This document shows positions 27,344-36,468 of a stretch of 64,000 nucleotides of DNA, in pieces; position 1 is the stretch's first letter; the number at the start of each line of letters is the position of its first letter. The notes under the pieces were generated by a model. The model was given only the letters and a program-made list of their open reading frames with translations. It was not told the origin of the DNA and did no database searches. The translations under genes were made by a program, and so were the position numbers. Source of the DNA: Candidatus Accumulibacter affinis (GTDB lineage: Bacteria > Pseudomonadota > Gammaproteobacteria > Burkholderiales > Rhodocyclaceae); contig JADJOT010000011.1 of assembly GCA_016713625.1 (NCBI GenBank), positions 496,001-560,000 on the forward strand. Reading direction: 5' to 3'.

Positions 27344-27646
27344 ATGGCGTCCCGTTTGGCTGTCAGCCCGGTTGTGCACGGCTTGGTCTGGCAACCCTGG
27401 GATGACGTTTACATCGTGTATCAGCCTTCTTCGACGGAAACTCATGTCTTCAACGAGACCACAGCATTGATCCTGAAATGTCTGGAACAGGGACCGCTAG
27501 CGATCGAAGGAATCAAGGACTGGGCCGAAGCAGCCCTTGGCGTCGCGCATGGTGAGTTGGCGACGGCGGATTTTGCCTTCGCCACCGCGAGGCTGCAGGA
27601 ACTGGGTCTCATCGAGTGCCTGGATGAGACCGCTGCTCCTGAATGA
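27344..27646 (+). CDS. PqqD-family protein, HPr-rel-A system
   Basis: 100 residues with a PqqD-like winged-helix pattern: a short N-terminal strand pair (WQPWDDVYIVYQPSSTETHVFNETTALILKCLEQG) and C-terminal helices (ATARLQELGLIECLDE). Elsewhere PqqD binds and presents precursor peptides to modifying enzymes. NCBIfam/TIGRFAM names a subfamily from this arrangement the HPr-rel-A system. It overlaps the downstream kinase by 4 bp (ATGA), so the two are coupled. The function of the system is not established to my knowledge. Confidence 0.8.
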   Translation: MASRLAVSPVVHGLVWQPWDDVYIVYQPSSTETHVFNETTALILKCLEQGPLAIEGIKDWAEAALGVAHGELATADFAFATARLQELGLIECLDETAAPE

Positions 27647-28560
27647 TTGTCGGTGACCTGAGTCTCCGAGAACTGGGCAAGCAGCTGGGTGCTGCTGGCC
27701 TCGCCATCCAGTTCGGCCCTTTCAACCTGACGATTCGCTCCAACCTCGAGTCTTTTGCATCGCTCGCGCATCGCCTCTACGAACCCTACCCTTTGCCGGG
27801 GCCAGGCGAAATAGCCGACTTTCATGTGGGAATAGCCAGTCCTCGCGGACTGCGCCGATGGGTGCGACGCCAGGCCTCTTTTACCCTTGACGGGCAATCC
27901 CCCTTCGCGCCTTATACGGTCGAACACGCCTTCCCTGCCCTGGAGTGGGGAATCAACTGGTGCGTGGCCACGCGTGCGCATCATTTGTTGATGCTCCATT
28001 CGGCGGGGATCGAGCGCAATGGTCTGGCGATGCTGTTCCCGGCCTCGCCCGGCGATGGCAAATCAACCCTGTGCACGGCACTGATTCATTCCGGATGGCG
28101 CCTGATGTCCGACGAATTCGGCCTGGTGCGGCCCGAAGACGGCATGTTGCTACCGCTACCGCGGTTGATTCCACTGAAAAATGAGTCCATCGACGTAATC
28201 AGACGTTTCAGGCCCGAGGCCATCATCGGCCCGGCCTTCCTGGGAACACGCAAGGGAACCGTCGCGCATGTGCGCCCACCGGCGGAAAGCATCCGGCGGG
28301 CGCAGGAAGCAGCGCGACCGCGCTGGTTCGTTTTCCCGCGCTGGATCGCCAATGCCCCGCTCGCTCTCGAACCGATGCCGAAAAGCCGGGCGTTCCTGAT
28401 GGTGGCGACCAACGCCTTCAACTACGAGGTCCTCGACGAAACCGCCTTCCGACTCGTCGCCGAAATGGTTCGCACCAGCGATTGCTACTCGCTGAGCTAC
28501 TCCGATCTCGACGAGGCAGTGGCTGCGCTCGACGAACTGTCCAACGCAGTCGATGGCTAG
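27643..28560 (+). CDS. HprK-related kinase A
   Basis: 305 residues. A P-loop SPGDGKST (135-142) followed by GWRLMSDEFGLV with the Asp expected after the Walker A in HPr kinase/phosphorylase-type enzymes, and HSAGIERNGLAMLF before it. The partner HPr is not encoded here, so the phosphate acceptor is unknown; a serine in the neighbouring small protein or a sugar are possibilities (inference). The stop overlaps the following nucleotidyltransferase start by 8 bp. Confidence 0.82.
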   Translation: MIVGDLSLRELGKQLGAAGLAIQFGPFNLTIRSNLESFASLAHRLYEPYPLPGPGEIADFHVGIASPRGLRRWVRRQASFTLDGQSPFAPYTVEHAFPALEWGINWCVATRAHHLLMLHSAGIERNGLAMLFPASPGDGKSTLCTALIHSGWRLMSDEFGLVRPEDGMLLPLPRLIPLKNESIDVIRRFRPEAIIGPAFLGTRKGTVAHVRPPAESIRRAQEAARPRWFVFPRWIANAPLALEPMPKSRAFLMVATNAFNYEVLDETAFRLVAEMVRTSDCYSLSYSDLDEAVAALDELSNAVDG

Positions 28561-29698
28561 GGTGGCCAGCGCAACCCGGCGGGCGCAAAGGCTCCTGCTC
28601 GATGCCCTCAGGACGCCCGAAAACCTGCCCGCTCTGCCGCCGGCGGACTGGGAACTGCTCTTGCGCGTCGCCCGGCGCGTCAGGCTGCTCGGGCGAATCG
28701 AGTCCGACCTGTCACGGGCTGGCCTGCTCGAAAACCTCCCAGTGCGCGCCGCAGCCCACCTGAGGGCGGCGCGCAACGTCATCGAGCATCGGAAGACCCT
28801 GGTGGCCTGGGAGGTGAACCGCATTCTCTGGGCGATCAAGGGCCTCGATGTGCCACTGATCCTGCTGAAAGGCACCGGCTATCTTCTGGCAGGGCTGCCG
28901 CCGTCACGCGGCCGCATCTTTGCCGATGTCGATCTCCTGATACCGGAAGAACGGATCGGGCAGGTCGAGCAGAGACTGGTCGAGCGCGGTTGGTTCAAGA
29001 CCGAGATCGACCCTTACGACGACCGCTACTACCGTGTCTGGATGCACGAGATTCCGCCGCTCCGTCACCAGGAGCGGGGCACGGAAATCGACATTCACCA
29101 CCGGCTTCTGCCAAAAACCAGTCACCTCAGGTCTGATCCGATGCCCCTGTTTGCGGCTGCCCGGCCGCTGGCTGACCCGCGCCTGTGCGTTCTCGCTCCT
29201 GTCGACATGTTGCTCCACTCGCTGGTCCATTTGTTCCTGGAGGGCGATCCTGACGAGGGCCTGCGCCTGCGAGATCTGGTCGACGTCCATGATCTGCTCT
29301 GCCATTTTGGTCAGGAGCCCGGTTTCTGGGCGGCGTTGGGACCCCGAGCACGCGCGTTGGGTTTCACACGTCCGCTGTTCTACGGGCTGCAGCATGCGCA
29401 ACGGCTGTTCGCCACGCCGGTCCCCCCGGATGTGCTCCAGGAACTTGCAGACGCGGCGCCTCCCTGGCCGATCCGGCAACTCATGAATTGGCTGATCCGG
29501 CTCGCGCTACTGCCCGGACACCCGGATCACCCGTCTCGCGGGGCGGCTGTCGCCCGCTGGCTCCTGTACCTGCGCTCGCACTGGTTACGGATGCCCCCGC
29601 GCCTGCTGACCAAACATCTGTCACACAAGGCATGGCTGCGCTTGCGTGGATACCGGAAGCACATCGACCTTGCGCAGCTCGACCTCAAGCAGCAGTAG
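28553..29698 (+). CDS. Nucleotidyltransferase family protein (NTP_transf_5-like)
   Basis: 381 residues. A Pol-beta-type nucleotidyltransferase core is visible: ILLKGTGYLLAGLPPSRGRIFADVDLLIPEE (about residues 102-133) with the paired Asp of the DVD motif, and TEIDIHHRLL further on as the third acidic strand. Helical C-terminal half. Members often sit beside polysaccharide and PqqD/HprK-like genes. It ends the four-gene HPr-rel-A cassette; overlap with the kinase gene indicates one transcript. Confidence 0.8.
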   Translation: MARVASATRRAQRLLLDALRTPENLPALPPADWELLLRVARRVRLLGRIESDLSRAGLLENLPVRAAAHLRAARNVIEHRKTLVAWEVNRILWAIKGLDVPLILLKGTGYLLAGLPPSRGRIFADVDLLIPEERIGQVEQRLVERGWFKTEIDPYDDRYYRVWMHEIPPLRHQERGTEIDIHHRLLPKTSHLRSDPMPLFAAARPLADPRLCVLAPVDMLLHSLVHLFLEGDPDEGLRLRDLVDVHDLLCHFGQEPGFWAALGPRARALGFTRPLFYGLQHAQRLFATPVPPDVLQELADAAPPWPIRQLMNWLIRLALLPGHPDHPSRGAAVARWLLYLRSHWLRMPPRLLTKHLSHKAWLRLRGYRKHIDLAQLDLKQQ

Positions 29699-29836
29699 CC
29701 AGCCAGAGGATTGATTGGGCCATGACCGGCAGGATGAGCTGGGGCACGCAGGGCATCCGTCGCGACCGCTGCGTTGTCCGTCGGTCAGCGCACCCTGAGT
29801 CCTGCGCAGACACCTGGGAAAGCCTCCCGGAGGAAA

Positions 29837-29862
29837 GTATACTGTGTTTAAATACAGTATAC
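29837..29862 (+). promoter_or_regulatory. LexA (SOS) box in front of dnaE2
   Basis: TACTGTGTTTAAATACAGTA (29840-29859) fits the proteobacterial LexA consensus CTGT-N8-ACAG exactly. It is extended to 9-bp perfect arms (GTATACTGT / ACAGTATAC, 29837-29862). The site ends 4 bp before the dnaE2 ATG, so a bound LexA would block initiation. The recognition sequence is established knowledge; regulation of this gene is inference. Confidence 0.9.
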
Positions 29863-29866
29863 CTCC

Positions 29867-32800
29867 ATGACCGACACGCTCCCTGCCTACGTTGAACTGC
29901 ACTGCTGCTCCAACTTCTCCTTCCTGCGCGGTGCATCACATCCCGAAGAACTGGTCGAGCGCGCTCAGGCACTCGCCTACAGCGCGCTGGCAATCACCGA
30001 TGAAGCCTCGCTGGCCGGCGTCGTGCGCGCCCACAAAGCAGCCAGAGAGAACGGCCTGCCGCTGATCATCGGTACCGAGTTCCGTCTCACCAACGAGCAA
30101 GGACCTGGCTTCCGGCTGGTCCTGCTGGCTCAGAACCGCGCCGGTTACGGCAAACTGTCGGCGCTGATCACGCTGGCGCGACGGCGCTCGCCCAAAGGCG
30201 GATACTGCCTGTACCGCAACGATTTCGAAACAGCTGGCGAGTTCGCTTTCGACAGCGGCGACCTGGCGGACTGCCTCGCGCTCTGGATAGCGCACCCCGG
30301 CGCCAGCGCGGCAGACGGTCGCTGGCTGGCGAGTCGATTTCCGAATCGTTCGTGGCTGGCGGTCGAATTGCATTCAGGACCCAACGATGCGGCACGCCTG
30401 GCGATGCTGCTACGGCTGGCTAGAGCGAGCGGCCTGCCGGCAGTAGCCACCGGTGACGTGCACATGCATCGGCGCGGGCGCCGCCCGCTGCAGGATACGC
30501 TGACCGCGATCCGCCTGAACACGACACTGTTTGCCGCCGGCCACGCGCTCTTTGCCAATGGCGAGCGTCACCTGCGCAGCCGCCTGCGGCTGGCACGTAT
30601 TTACCCTCCCGAACTGCTGACTGAAACGCTGCGCATCGCCGCGCGCTGCAACTTCTCGCTGGACGAACTGCGTTACGAATACCCCGACGAAGTAGTTCCC
30701 GACGGCCAGACGCCGTCCGCCTTCCTGCGCGCCGAGGTAGCCAGGGGGCTACGCCGGCGTTACTCCGGCAGCGTACCCGTAGAGGTGCGCGAGCGCATCG
30801 AACACGAACTCGCGTTGATCGGTGAACTTGCTTACGAACCCTATTTCCTGACCGTCTACGACCTCGTCAATTTTGCCCGCCAGCGCAACATCCTGTGCCA
30901 GGGACGTGGTTCGGCAGCCAACTCGGCGGTGTGTTACTGCCTCGGCATCAGCGAAGTCGACCCGGCACGCTCGAATCTGCTTTTCGAGCGCTTCATCTCG
31001 CGCGAGCGCGGCGAACCACCGGATATTGACGTCGATTTCGAGCATTCCCGGCGTGAGGAAGTCATCCAGTACCTCTACGCCAGGTACGGCCGCGACCGCG
31101 CAGCACTCACCGCCACGGTGGTCACCTTCCGCAGCCGCGGCGCATTGCGCGACGTTGGCCGGGCCCTTGCTTTTGGCCGTGCCCAGATTGACGCCCTGAC
31201 CGCTTCACTGGCCTGGTGGGACAAGCGCGAGCAGCTTCCCGACCGCTTGCGCGCGGTCGGTCTTGACCCGGCAGCACCACGGGTCGCCAAATGGCTGGCT
31301 CTGGCTGACGCCTTGCGTGGATTCCCGCGTCATCTCTCGCAGCATGTCGGCGGCTTCGTGATCTCGCGTGGTCCGCTGGCGCACCTGGTGCCGATCGAAA
31401 ACGCCGCCATGCCCGAACGTACGGTAATTCAGTGGGACAAGGACGATCTCGACACGCTCGGCCTGCTGAAAGTCGATGTGCTGGCCCTCGGCATGCTCTC
31501 GGCAATCCATCGCGCGCTGGACCTCGTCGCCTGTCGTATGCAGGACATCCCGCCCGAAGACCCGGCAGTCTACGACATGATCTGCGCCGCCGACACGGTC
31601 GGCGTTTTCCAGATTGAATCACGCGCCCAGATGGCCATGCTGCCGCGTCTCAGGCCACGCCACTTCTACGACCTGGTGATCGAAGTGGCACTCGTCAGGC
31701 CCGGCCCGATCCAGGGAGACATGGTGCATCCCTACCTGCGCCGCCGGCACGGCAAGGAAGCCATCGAGCCGATGCGCCCGGAGATCGCCGCCGTCCTCGG
31801 CCGCACCTGCGGCGTACCGATTTTCCAGGAACAGGTGATGCAGCTGGCCGTGGTCGCTGCCGGCTTCACCCCCGGGGAGGCCGATCAACTGCGACGGGCG
31901 ATGGCTGCCTGGCGGCGCAAGGGTGGGCTGGAACCCTTCGAACAGAAGCTCATCGAAGGCATGCGCCGGAGTGGCCACGACGACGCTTTTGCTCAGCGTA
32001 TCTGCGCACAGATTCGCGGTTTCGGCGAGTATGGTTTTCCGGAATCGCACGCGGCTTCCTTTGCGCTGCTCGTTTACGTTTCGGCCTGGCTCAAGCGCCA
32101 CCATCCGGCGGCTTTTCTGTGCGCGCTGCTCAACAGCCAGCCAATGGGCTTCTATTCGCCTTCACAACTGGTACAGGACGCCCGTCGGCATGGCGTCGAG
32201 GTGCGTCCGGCAGCCGTTGAGGCAAGCGCCTGGGAGGCGCTGCTCGAAGCTTCCGGGCCGGCCACGGCAGCGGGCAGCGCAGCCGTCCGCCTGGGCCTTT
32301 CGAGCATCATCGGCCTCGCCCAGACCGCCGCCGAGCGTCTGCTCGAAGTCCGCCAGCAGCGGCCTTTCGCCAGTATCGCCGATCTCGCGACACGCGCCAG
32401 GCTGGCACGCCGGGACCTCGATCTGCTCGCCGCCGCCGGCGCGCTGGCCAGTCTGGCCGGTCACCGGCGGCAAGCTGCCTGGGCCGCCGCCGGCGTCGTC
32501 ATTCAGCTTGATCTGCTGAGCGACACACCGCCGCCGGAAGCCATCGCCACAGTCATCGAGGAGGCCGTACCCTCCGAGGCCGAAACCCTGATCGCCGATT
32601 ACACCAGTACCGGCCTCACCCTCGGTCGCCATCCGCTGGCGCTGCTGCGCCCCCGCCTCAGCGCGCAGCGCTTTGTTTCCGCCAGCGAGCTGCGCACCGC
32701 AGCCGACCGCCAGCTCCTGCGTGCCGCCGGAATGGTCACCTGCCGGCAGCGACCGGGCACCGCCAGTGGCATCGTTTTTGTCACCCTGGAAGACGAAACC

Positions 32801-32992
32801 GGTCTGGCCAACATCGTCGTGCACTCCCGGCTGGTCGAAAGGCAGCGCCGCGAGCTGCTGGGCGCACGCCTGCTCGGCGTCCTCGGACAGGTGCAGCGCG
32901 AAGGCGAGGTCGTGCATCTGATTGCCAAGCGTCTCGTCGACCTCTCTTCACTGCTCGGCCGACTGCCGACCACGAGTCGAAATTTTCACTGA
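29867..32992 (+). CDS. dnaE2: Error-prone DNA polymerase DnaE2 (ImuC)
   Basis: 1041 residues, the usual length of DnaE2. The PHP domain opens with YVELHCCSNFSFLRGASHPEELVERA; the C-family polymerase core has PPDIDVDFEHSRREEVIQYLYARYG (about residue 384) and LGLLKVDVLALGML (about 525) with the catalytic Asp residues, then EYGFPESHAASFALLVYVSAWLK; an OB-fold ends the protein. DnaE2 carries out SOS translesion synthesis with ImuA/ImuB, neither of which is adjacent here. The ATG follows the LexA box almost directly and has no clear Shine-Dalgarno. Confidence 0.95.
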   Translation: MTDTLPAYVELHCCSNFSFLRGASHPEELVERAQALAYSALAITDEASLAGVVRAHKAARENGLPLIIGTEFRLTNEQGPGFRLVLLAQNRAGYGKLSALITLARRRSPKGGYCLYRNDFETAGEFAFDSGDLADCLALWIAHPGASAADGRWLASRFPNRSWLAVELHSGPNDAARLAMLLRLARASGLPAVATGDVHMHRRGRRPLQDTLTAIRLNTTLFAAGHALFANGERHLRSRLRLARIYPPELLTETLRIAARCNFSLDELRYEYPDEVVPDGQTPSAFLRAEVARGLRRRYSGSVPVEVRERIEHELALIGELAYEPYFLTVYDLVNFARQRNILCQGRGSAANSAVCYCLGISEVDPARSNLLFERFISRERGEPPDIDVDFEHSRREEVIQYLYARYGRDRAALTATVVTFRSRGALRDVGRALAFGRAQIDALTASLAWWDKREQLPDRLRAVGLDPAAPRVAKWLALADALRGFPRHLSQHVGGFVISRGPLAHLVPIENAAMPERTVIQWDKDDLDTLGLLKVDVLALGMLSAIHRALDLVACRMQDIPPEDPAVYDMICAADTVGVFQIESRAQMAMLPRLRPRHFYDLVIEVALVRPGPIQGDMVHPYLRRRHGKEAIEPMRPEIAAVLGRTCGVPIFQEQVMQLAVVAAGFTPGEADQLRRAMAAWRRKGGLEPFEQKLIEGMRRSGHDDAFAQRICAQIRGFGEYGFPESHAASFALLVYVSAWLKRHHPAAFLCALLNSQPMGFYSPSQLVQDARRHGVEVRPAAVEASAWEALLEASGPATAAGSAAVRLGLSSIIGLAQTAAERLLEVRQQRPFASIADLATRARLARRDLDLLAAAGALASLAGHRRQAAWAAAGVVIQLDLLSDTPPPEAIATVIEEAVPSEAETLIADYTSTGLTLGRHPLALLRPRLSAQRFVSASELRTAADRQLLRAAGMVTCRQRPGTASGIVFVTLEDETGLANIVVHSRLVERQRRELLGARLLGVLGQVQREGEVVHLIAKRLVDLSSLLGRLPTTSRNFH

Positions 32993-33012
32993 ACGGCAGC
33001 GTAGGCGGCCGC

Positions 33013-34338
33013 TCAGGCAGCTTCGGCAACGACCTCGGCATAGAGATCGTGCTCGTCGGCATCGAGCACGCGTACGCGAAGAAAATCGCCCGGCTCGGCG
33101 TCAAAATAATCATTGACGAATACCAGACCGTCGATTTCCGGCGCGTCGGCTGCCGAACGGGCGATCGTTCCCTCGTCGTCTACCTCGTCGACCAGGACGT
33201 CGATTTCACGCCCGATCTTGGCCGCCAGCAGATCCGCCGAAATATCCTCCTGCAATTCCATCAGGCGCCGCCGACGCTCCTCGCGCACCTCCTCGGGCAA
33301 AGCTCCCGGCAGGGCATTGGCTGCCGCGCCGTCAACCGGCGAATAGGCGAAGCAACCGACGCGGTCCAGGCGCGCCTCGGCGATGAAGGCCAGCAGTTCC
33401 TCAAACTCGGCTTCGGTCTCCCCGGGAAAGCCGGTGATGAAGGTACTGCGAACCGTGATCTCGGGACAAACCGCCCGCCAGGCCTTGAGGCGCTCGAGAT
33501 TGTTCTCGGCACTCGCCGGGCGTTTCATCGCCTTCAGGATACGTGGGCTGGCATGCTGAAAAGGTACGTCGAGATACGGCAGCAGCCGGCCCGCGGCCAT
33601 CAACGGCACCAGCGCGTCTACGCTGGGATACGGATAGACGTAGTGCAGACGCACCCAGATCCCCAGATCTGCGAGCGCCTCACAGAGTTCACGCAACCTG
33701 GTGCGGAGCGGACGTCCCCCGGCAAAACCGGTGCGATATTTCACATCGACGCCATAGGCGCTGGTGTCCTGCGAAATCACGAGCAATTCGCGCACACCGG
33801 CTTCGGCCAGCGTCCTGGCTTCCTGCAGGACATCGCCGATCGGTCGGCTGACCAGCGGGCCGCGCATCGACGGAATGATGCAGAAGGTGCAACTATGGTT
33901 ACAACCCTCGGAAATCTTCAGATAGGCGAAGTGCTGTGGCGTCAACTTGATTCCCTGTGGCGGAACCAGGCTGCTGAACGGGTCGTGCGGCTGCGGCAAA
34001 TGGGCATGTACGTGCTGCAGCACCTCGTCGGCAGCGTGCGGACCAGTGACCGCCAGCACCTGCGGATGTGCCTGGCGGATCAGCTCGGCCTTCGCCCCCA
34101 GGCAACCGGTGACGATCACCTTGCCGTTCGCCGTCAAGGCCTCGCCAATCGCATCCAGCGACTCCTCGACGGCAGCGTCGATGAAGCCACAGGTGTTCAC
34201 GACCACCAGATCGGCACCTTCATAGGAAGGTGAGATCAGATAACCTTCGGCGCGCAACCTGGTAAGGATCTGTTCCGAGTCGACGAGCGCCTTCGGGCAC
34301 CCCAGGGAGACCATCCCTATGGTTTTGGGTTTTGACAT
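33013..34338 (-). CDS. rimO: Ribosomal protein S12 methylthiotransferase
   Basis: 441 residues. An N-terminal MTTase domain with conserved cysteines (GMVSLGCPKALVDSE; VNTCGFIDAA; VTGCLGAKAE), the radical-SAM motif CNHSCTFCIIP, and a C-terminal TRAM domain (REIDVLVDEVDDEGTIARSAADAPEIDG). The LGCPKALVDSE form distinguishes RimO from the tRNA enzyme MiaB. It thiomethylates Asp88 of S12. Convergent with dnaE2, with 20 bp between stops. Confidence 0.96.
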   Translation of the reverse strand: MSKPKTIGMVSLGCPKALVDSEQILTRLRAEGYLISPSYEGADLVVVNTCGFIDAAVEESLDAIGEALTANGKVIVTGCLGAKAELIRQAHPQVLAVTGPHAADEVLQHVHAHLPQPHDPFSSLVPPQGIKLTPQHFAYLKISEGCNHSCTFCIIPSMRGPLVSRPIGDVLQEARTLAEAGVRELLVISQDTSAYGVDVKYRTGFAGGRPLRTRLRELCEALADLGIWVRLHYVYPYPSVDALVPLMAAGRLLPYLDVPFQHASPRILKAMKRPASAENNLERLKAWRAVCPEITVRSTFITGFPGETEAEFEELLAFIAEARLDRVGCFAYSPVDGAAANALPGALPEEVREERRRRLMELQEDISADLLAAKIGREIDVLVDEVDDEGTIARSAADAPEIDGLVFVNDYFDAEPGDFLRVRVLDADEHDLYAEVVAEAA

Positions 34339-34537
34339 GGAATACTGCTCGAATGAAAAGTGTTCGAGTATACCGCCCCGGGTTGTCAGTGGCGGTCAAG
34401 CCGCGTCAGCCAGCACAACCCCCAGCCGGGCCGAAGGAAATCCGCAGCGAGCCAGGGCATCCGACCAGCGCTACCCATGCGGCTGTCTGGACGTCCCCGC
34501 TTCCCGCTGGCAAGGCTGAGGCCATGCTGGCTGCTGG

Positions 34538-35248
34538 TCAGAGCAGGAAGCGCACGAGCCACTCACGCGCCTGCGCGACCGCGTCATCCCATTGTTCAGG
34601 AAGCATGAAGTGGGCGGCGCCAGCGATCTCCCGATAGCTCAGACGATCAGGATGCACGCGATAGCAGGCCGCGAGCCTCTGGTGCAGCGTCCGCGCAGCG
34701 ATCGGCGGAACCACCGTGTCCTGCCCGGCGACGATCGACAGCAGCGCAGTCGGGAAGAAGTGCTCGATGGCGAGCCGGGGACTGTCCGGGCCCAGCTCGC
34801 CTGGCGACCCCAGCAGCGCCACGGCGGCGCGGAGGCGCCGATCAGTGGCAATCGCGCCGTAAACAATACAGGCGCCCATCGAAACTCCGGCGACGGCCAG
34901 CCGCTGCGGGTCGCTGAGACCACGCGCGACCAGCGTGTCGATCACGAGAGGCAGTTCGGCGACCGTATTGCTGACAAAGCTATTGAAAAGTTGCAGACTT
35001 TCTGTCGAACCGCGGGAGAACTGCTGGTCGAAGTCGACGAATTGACGCTGGCCATGACCGACGGCATCAATGCCTACGGCCAGCAACCCGGCCTCCGCAA
35101 ATCGGCACAATTCGGGCAGGTGCAGCCCCTTGTCAGCGCCAAAACCGTGAAACCAGAGCACCGTCGGCAGCGGTGCAAGGCGGCCGCCAGGGTGGGCGAT
35201 CAGCGCCGGCACCTGTGCCAGACGCTCCTGGTCGACAGCGATACTCAC
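34538..35248 (-). CDS. Alpha/beta hydrolase, YjfP-like esterase
   Basis: 236 residues from GTG 35248. The alpha/beta-hydrolase elements are in order: oxyanion strand TVLWFHGFGADKGLHLPEL, nucleophile elbow VAGVSMGACIVY (Ser), acid region LLSIVAGQDTVVPP (Asp) and IAGAAHFML (His). The frame is open to 35323, but those residues read through the neighbouring truC remnant's tail and have no start signal. Substrate unknown; such enzymes hydrolyse carboxylic esters. It follows the truC remnant by 14 bp. Confidence 0.75.
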   Translation of the reverse strand: MSIAVDQERLAQVPALIAHPGGRLAPLPTVLWFHGFGADKGLHLPELCRFAEAGLLAVGIDAVGHGQRQFVDFDQQFSRGSTESLQLFNSFVSNTVAELPLVIDTLVARGLSDPQRLAVAGVSMGACIVYGAIATDRRLRAAVALLGSPGELGPDSPRLAIEHFFPTALLSIVAGQDTVVPPIAARTLHQRLAACYRVHPDRLSYREIAGAAHFMLPEQWDDAVAQAREWLVRFLL

Positions 35249-35262
35249 GGTCAATGCCCCTC

Positions 35263-35568
35263 TCAGCCGCCCGGCAACCCGTGCTGGTCGGGCAGCCAGC
35301 GCTGCGCAACCACTCCATCCCAACCCAGGCGACCCAGCAGGCGGCAGAAATCAGCAGCGAGTGGCGCCGTCAGCGTCAGCGGCAGGCCGGTTACCGGGTG
35401 GATCAGGCGTAGCTCGGTGCAGGCCAGCAACAGGCGATCACAAGCGAACAACTGCTGGAACAGACGATTGTGGGCTCCTTTGCCATGTGTGGCGTCGCCA
35501 ATGATCGGATGGGCGATATGTTTGTGGATGGCGACCAGATACTCGTCGCGAAAAAGAATCGGCAGCAT
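35263..35568 (-). pseudogene. truC: truC remnant with catalytic core deleted in frame
   Basis: A 101-residue frame starts MLPILFRDEYLVAIHK, the N-terminus of tRNA pseudouridine synthase C, and jumps straight to HIAHPIIGDATHGKGAHNRL, which belongs near the C-terminus of TruC, ending WLPDQHGLPGG. About 130-140 residues are missing in between, including the HRLDRPTSG motif with the catalytic Asp. The join is in frame with no stop. The product cannot make pseudouridine; the remaining piece lies between ychJ and the esterase. Deletion rather than assembly error should be confirmed. Confidence 0.75.
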
Positions 35569-35593
35569 GCGCGCGCTGGTCTCTCTCCAGCGT

Positions 35594-36064
35594 TCAGCCA
35601 GCGGCGTCGCAGGCTGCCGTGACCATGCTGCCGGAAGCCGGGAAGTCGCCGTCGAGATAGTACCAGCGACCGTCCACGCGGACGAAACGACTGACTTCGT
35701 GCAGACGCTGGGCGCGGCCGGCCAGCCGGTAGCGGGCGACGAATTCAGCGATGGCGGTATCCGGACCGGTTGGCACATGCCGTCGAATTTCCAGGCCCAG
35801 CCAGCGTGGTGAAGGATCGACGTCGAGGTCGACTTGCTGCGGGCGCGTCGAAGGATGCCAGGTCGCCAGCAGGTAGCCATGGAGGCCCATGACGTAGGCG
35901 CTGTAGCGCGAGCGCATCAGTGCCGCGGCGTCAGGTGCCGGCGCACCCTCGTGCAAGGGGCCGCAGCAGTCGGCATAAGCGTGCTGGCTGCCACAGGGGC
36001 AGGGAACGGCGTCGCCTGGCCCTCCTGGCAATCGGGCAGTTCGCGACTTCTTTCTCGGGTTCAT
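35594..36064 (-). CDS. ychJ: YchJ-family SEC-C motif protein (UPF0225)
   Basis: 156 residues from ATG 36064. The zinc-binding SEC-C motif stands near the N-terminus (PCPCGSQHAYADCCGPLHEG), followed by the NTF2-like domain typical of YchJ (ALMRSRYSAYVMGLHGYLLATWHP, EFVARYRLAGRAQRLHEVSRFVRVDGRWYYLDGD). Function unknown in the family. The start was set at MNPRKKSRT; an extension to 36112 is possible. It precedes the truC remnant by 25 bp. Confidence 0.85.
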   Translation of the reverse strand: MNPRKKSRTARLPGGPGDAVPCPCGSQHAYADCCGPLHEGAPAPDAAALMRSRYSAYVMGLHGYLLATWHPSTRPQQVDLDVDPSPRWLGLEIRRHVPTGPDTAIAEFVARYRLAGRAQRLHEVSRFVRVDGRWYYLDGDFPASGSMVTAACDAAG

Positions 36065-36148
36065 GTTTTGCTCGGCCGGCAGGTAAGATTGTCGACCAGC
36101 GAAGCATGCCACAGCACCTGCCGTGGCGCCAGTCGCGGCTTGCCGTTT

Positions 36149-36415
36149 TTAACGGTGGCGCATGCCGCCGCTGCCGCGCGCCATGGCTTCGTTCACCCGT
36201 AGCGGCTTGCCGTGCAGGTCCTTGCCGTCGAGGGCGGCAATCGCCGACAGCGAATGCGCCCTGCCCGGCATTTCGATAAAGCCGAAACCCTTCGAGGCGC
36301 CGCTGAACATCTCGCGCATCACCTGCACCGATTTCACCTGGCCGAAGGCCTTGAACAGATCGGTGAGTTCTGCTTCGTCCGTCTCGGGTGCGAGATTGCC
36401 CACGAAAATATTCAT
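36149..36415 (-). CDS. RRM-type RNA-binding protein
   Basis: 88 residues: a single RNA-recognition motif with RNP2 IFVGNL (residues 3-8) and RNP1 KGFGFIEM (about 42-49), then LDGKDLHGKPLRVNEA and a short Gly/Arg tail. Such small RRM proteins in bacteria are often cold-induced RNA chaperones. An AGGAG lies 8 bases before the ATG. It stands 53 bp downstream of the RNA helicase gene, consistent with a shared cold-shock role (inference). Confidence 0.92.
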   Translation of the reverse strand: MNIFVGNLAPETDEAELTDLFKAFGQVKSVQVMREMFSGASKGFGFIEMPGRAHSLSAIAALDGKDLHGKPLRVNEAMARGSGGMRHR

Positions 36416-36468
36416 TGCCGACTCCTGATCTGATGTTGCGATAAAAGACTTGCGGCGCCAGCGGCGGT

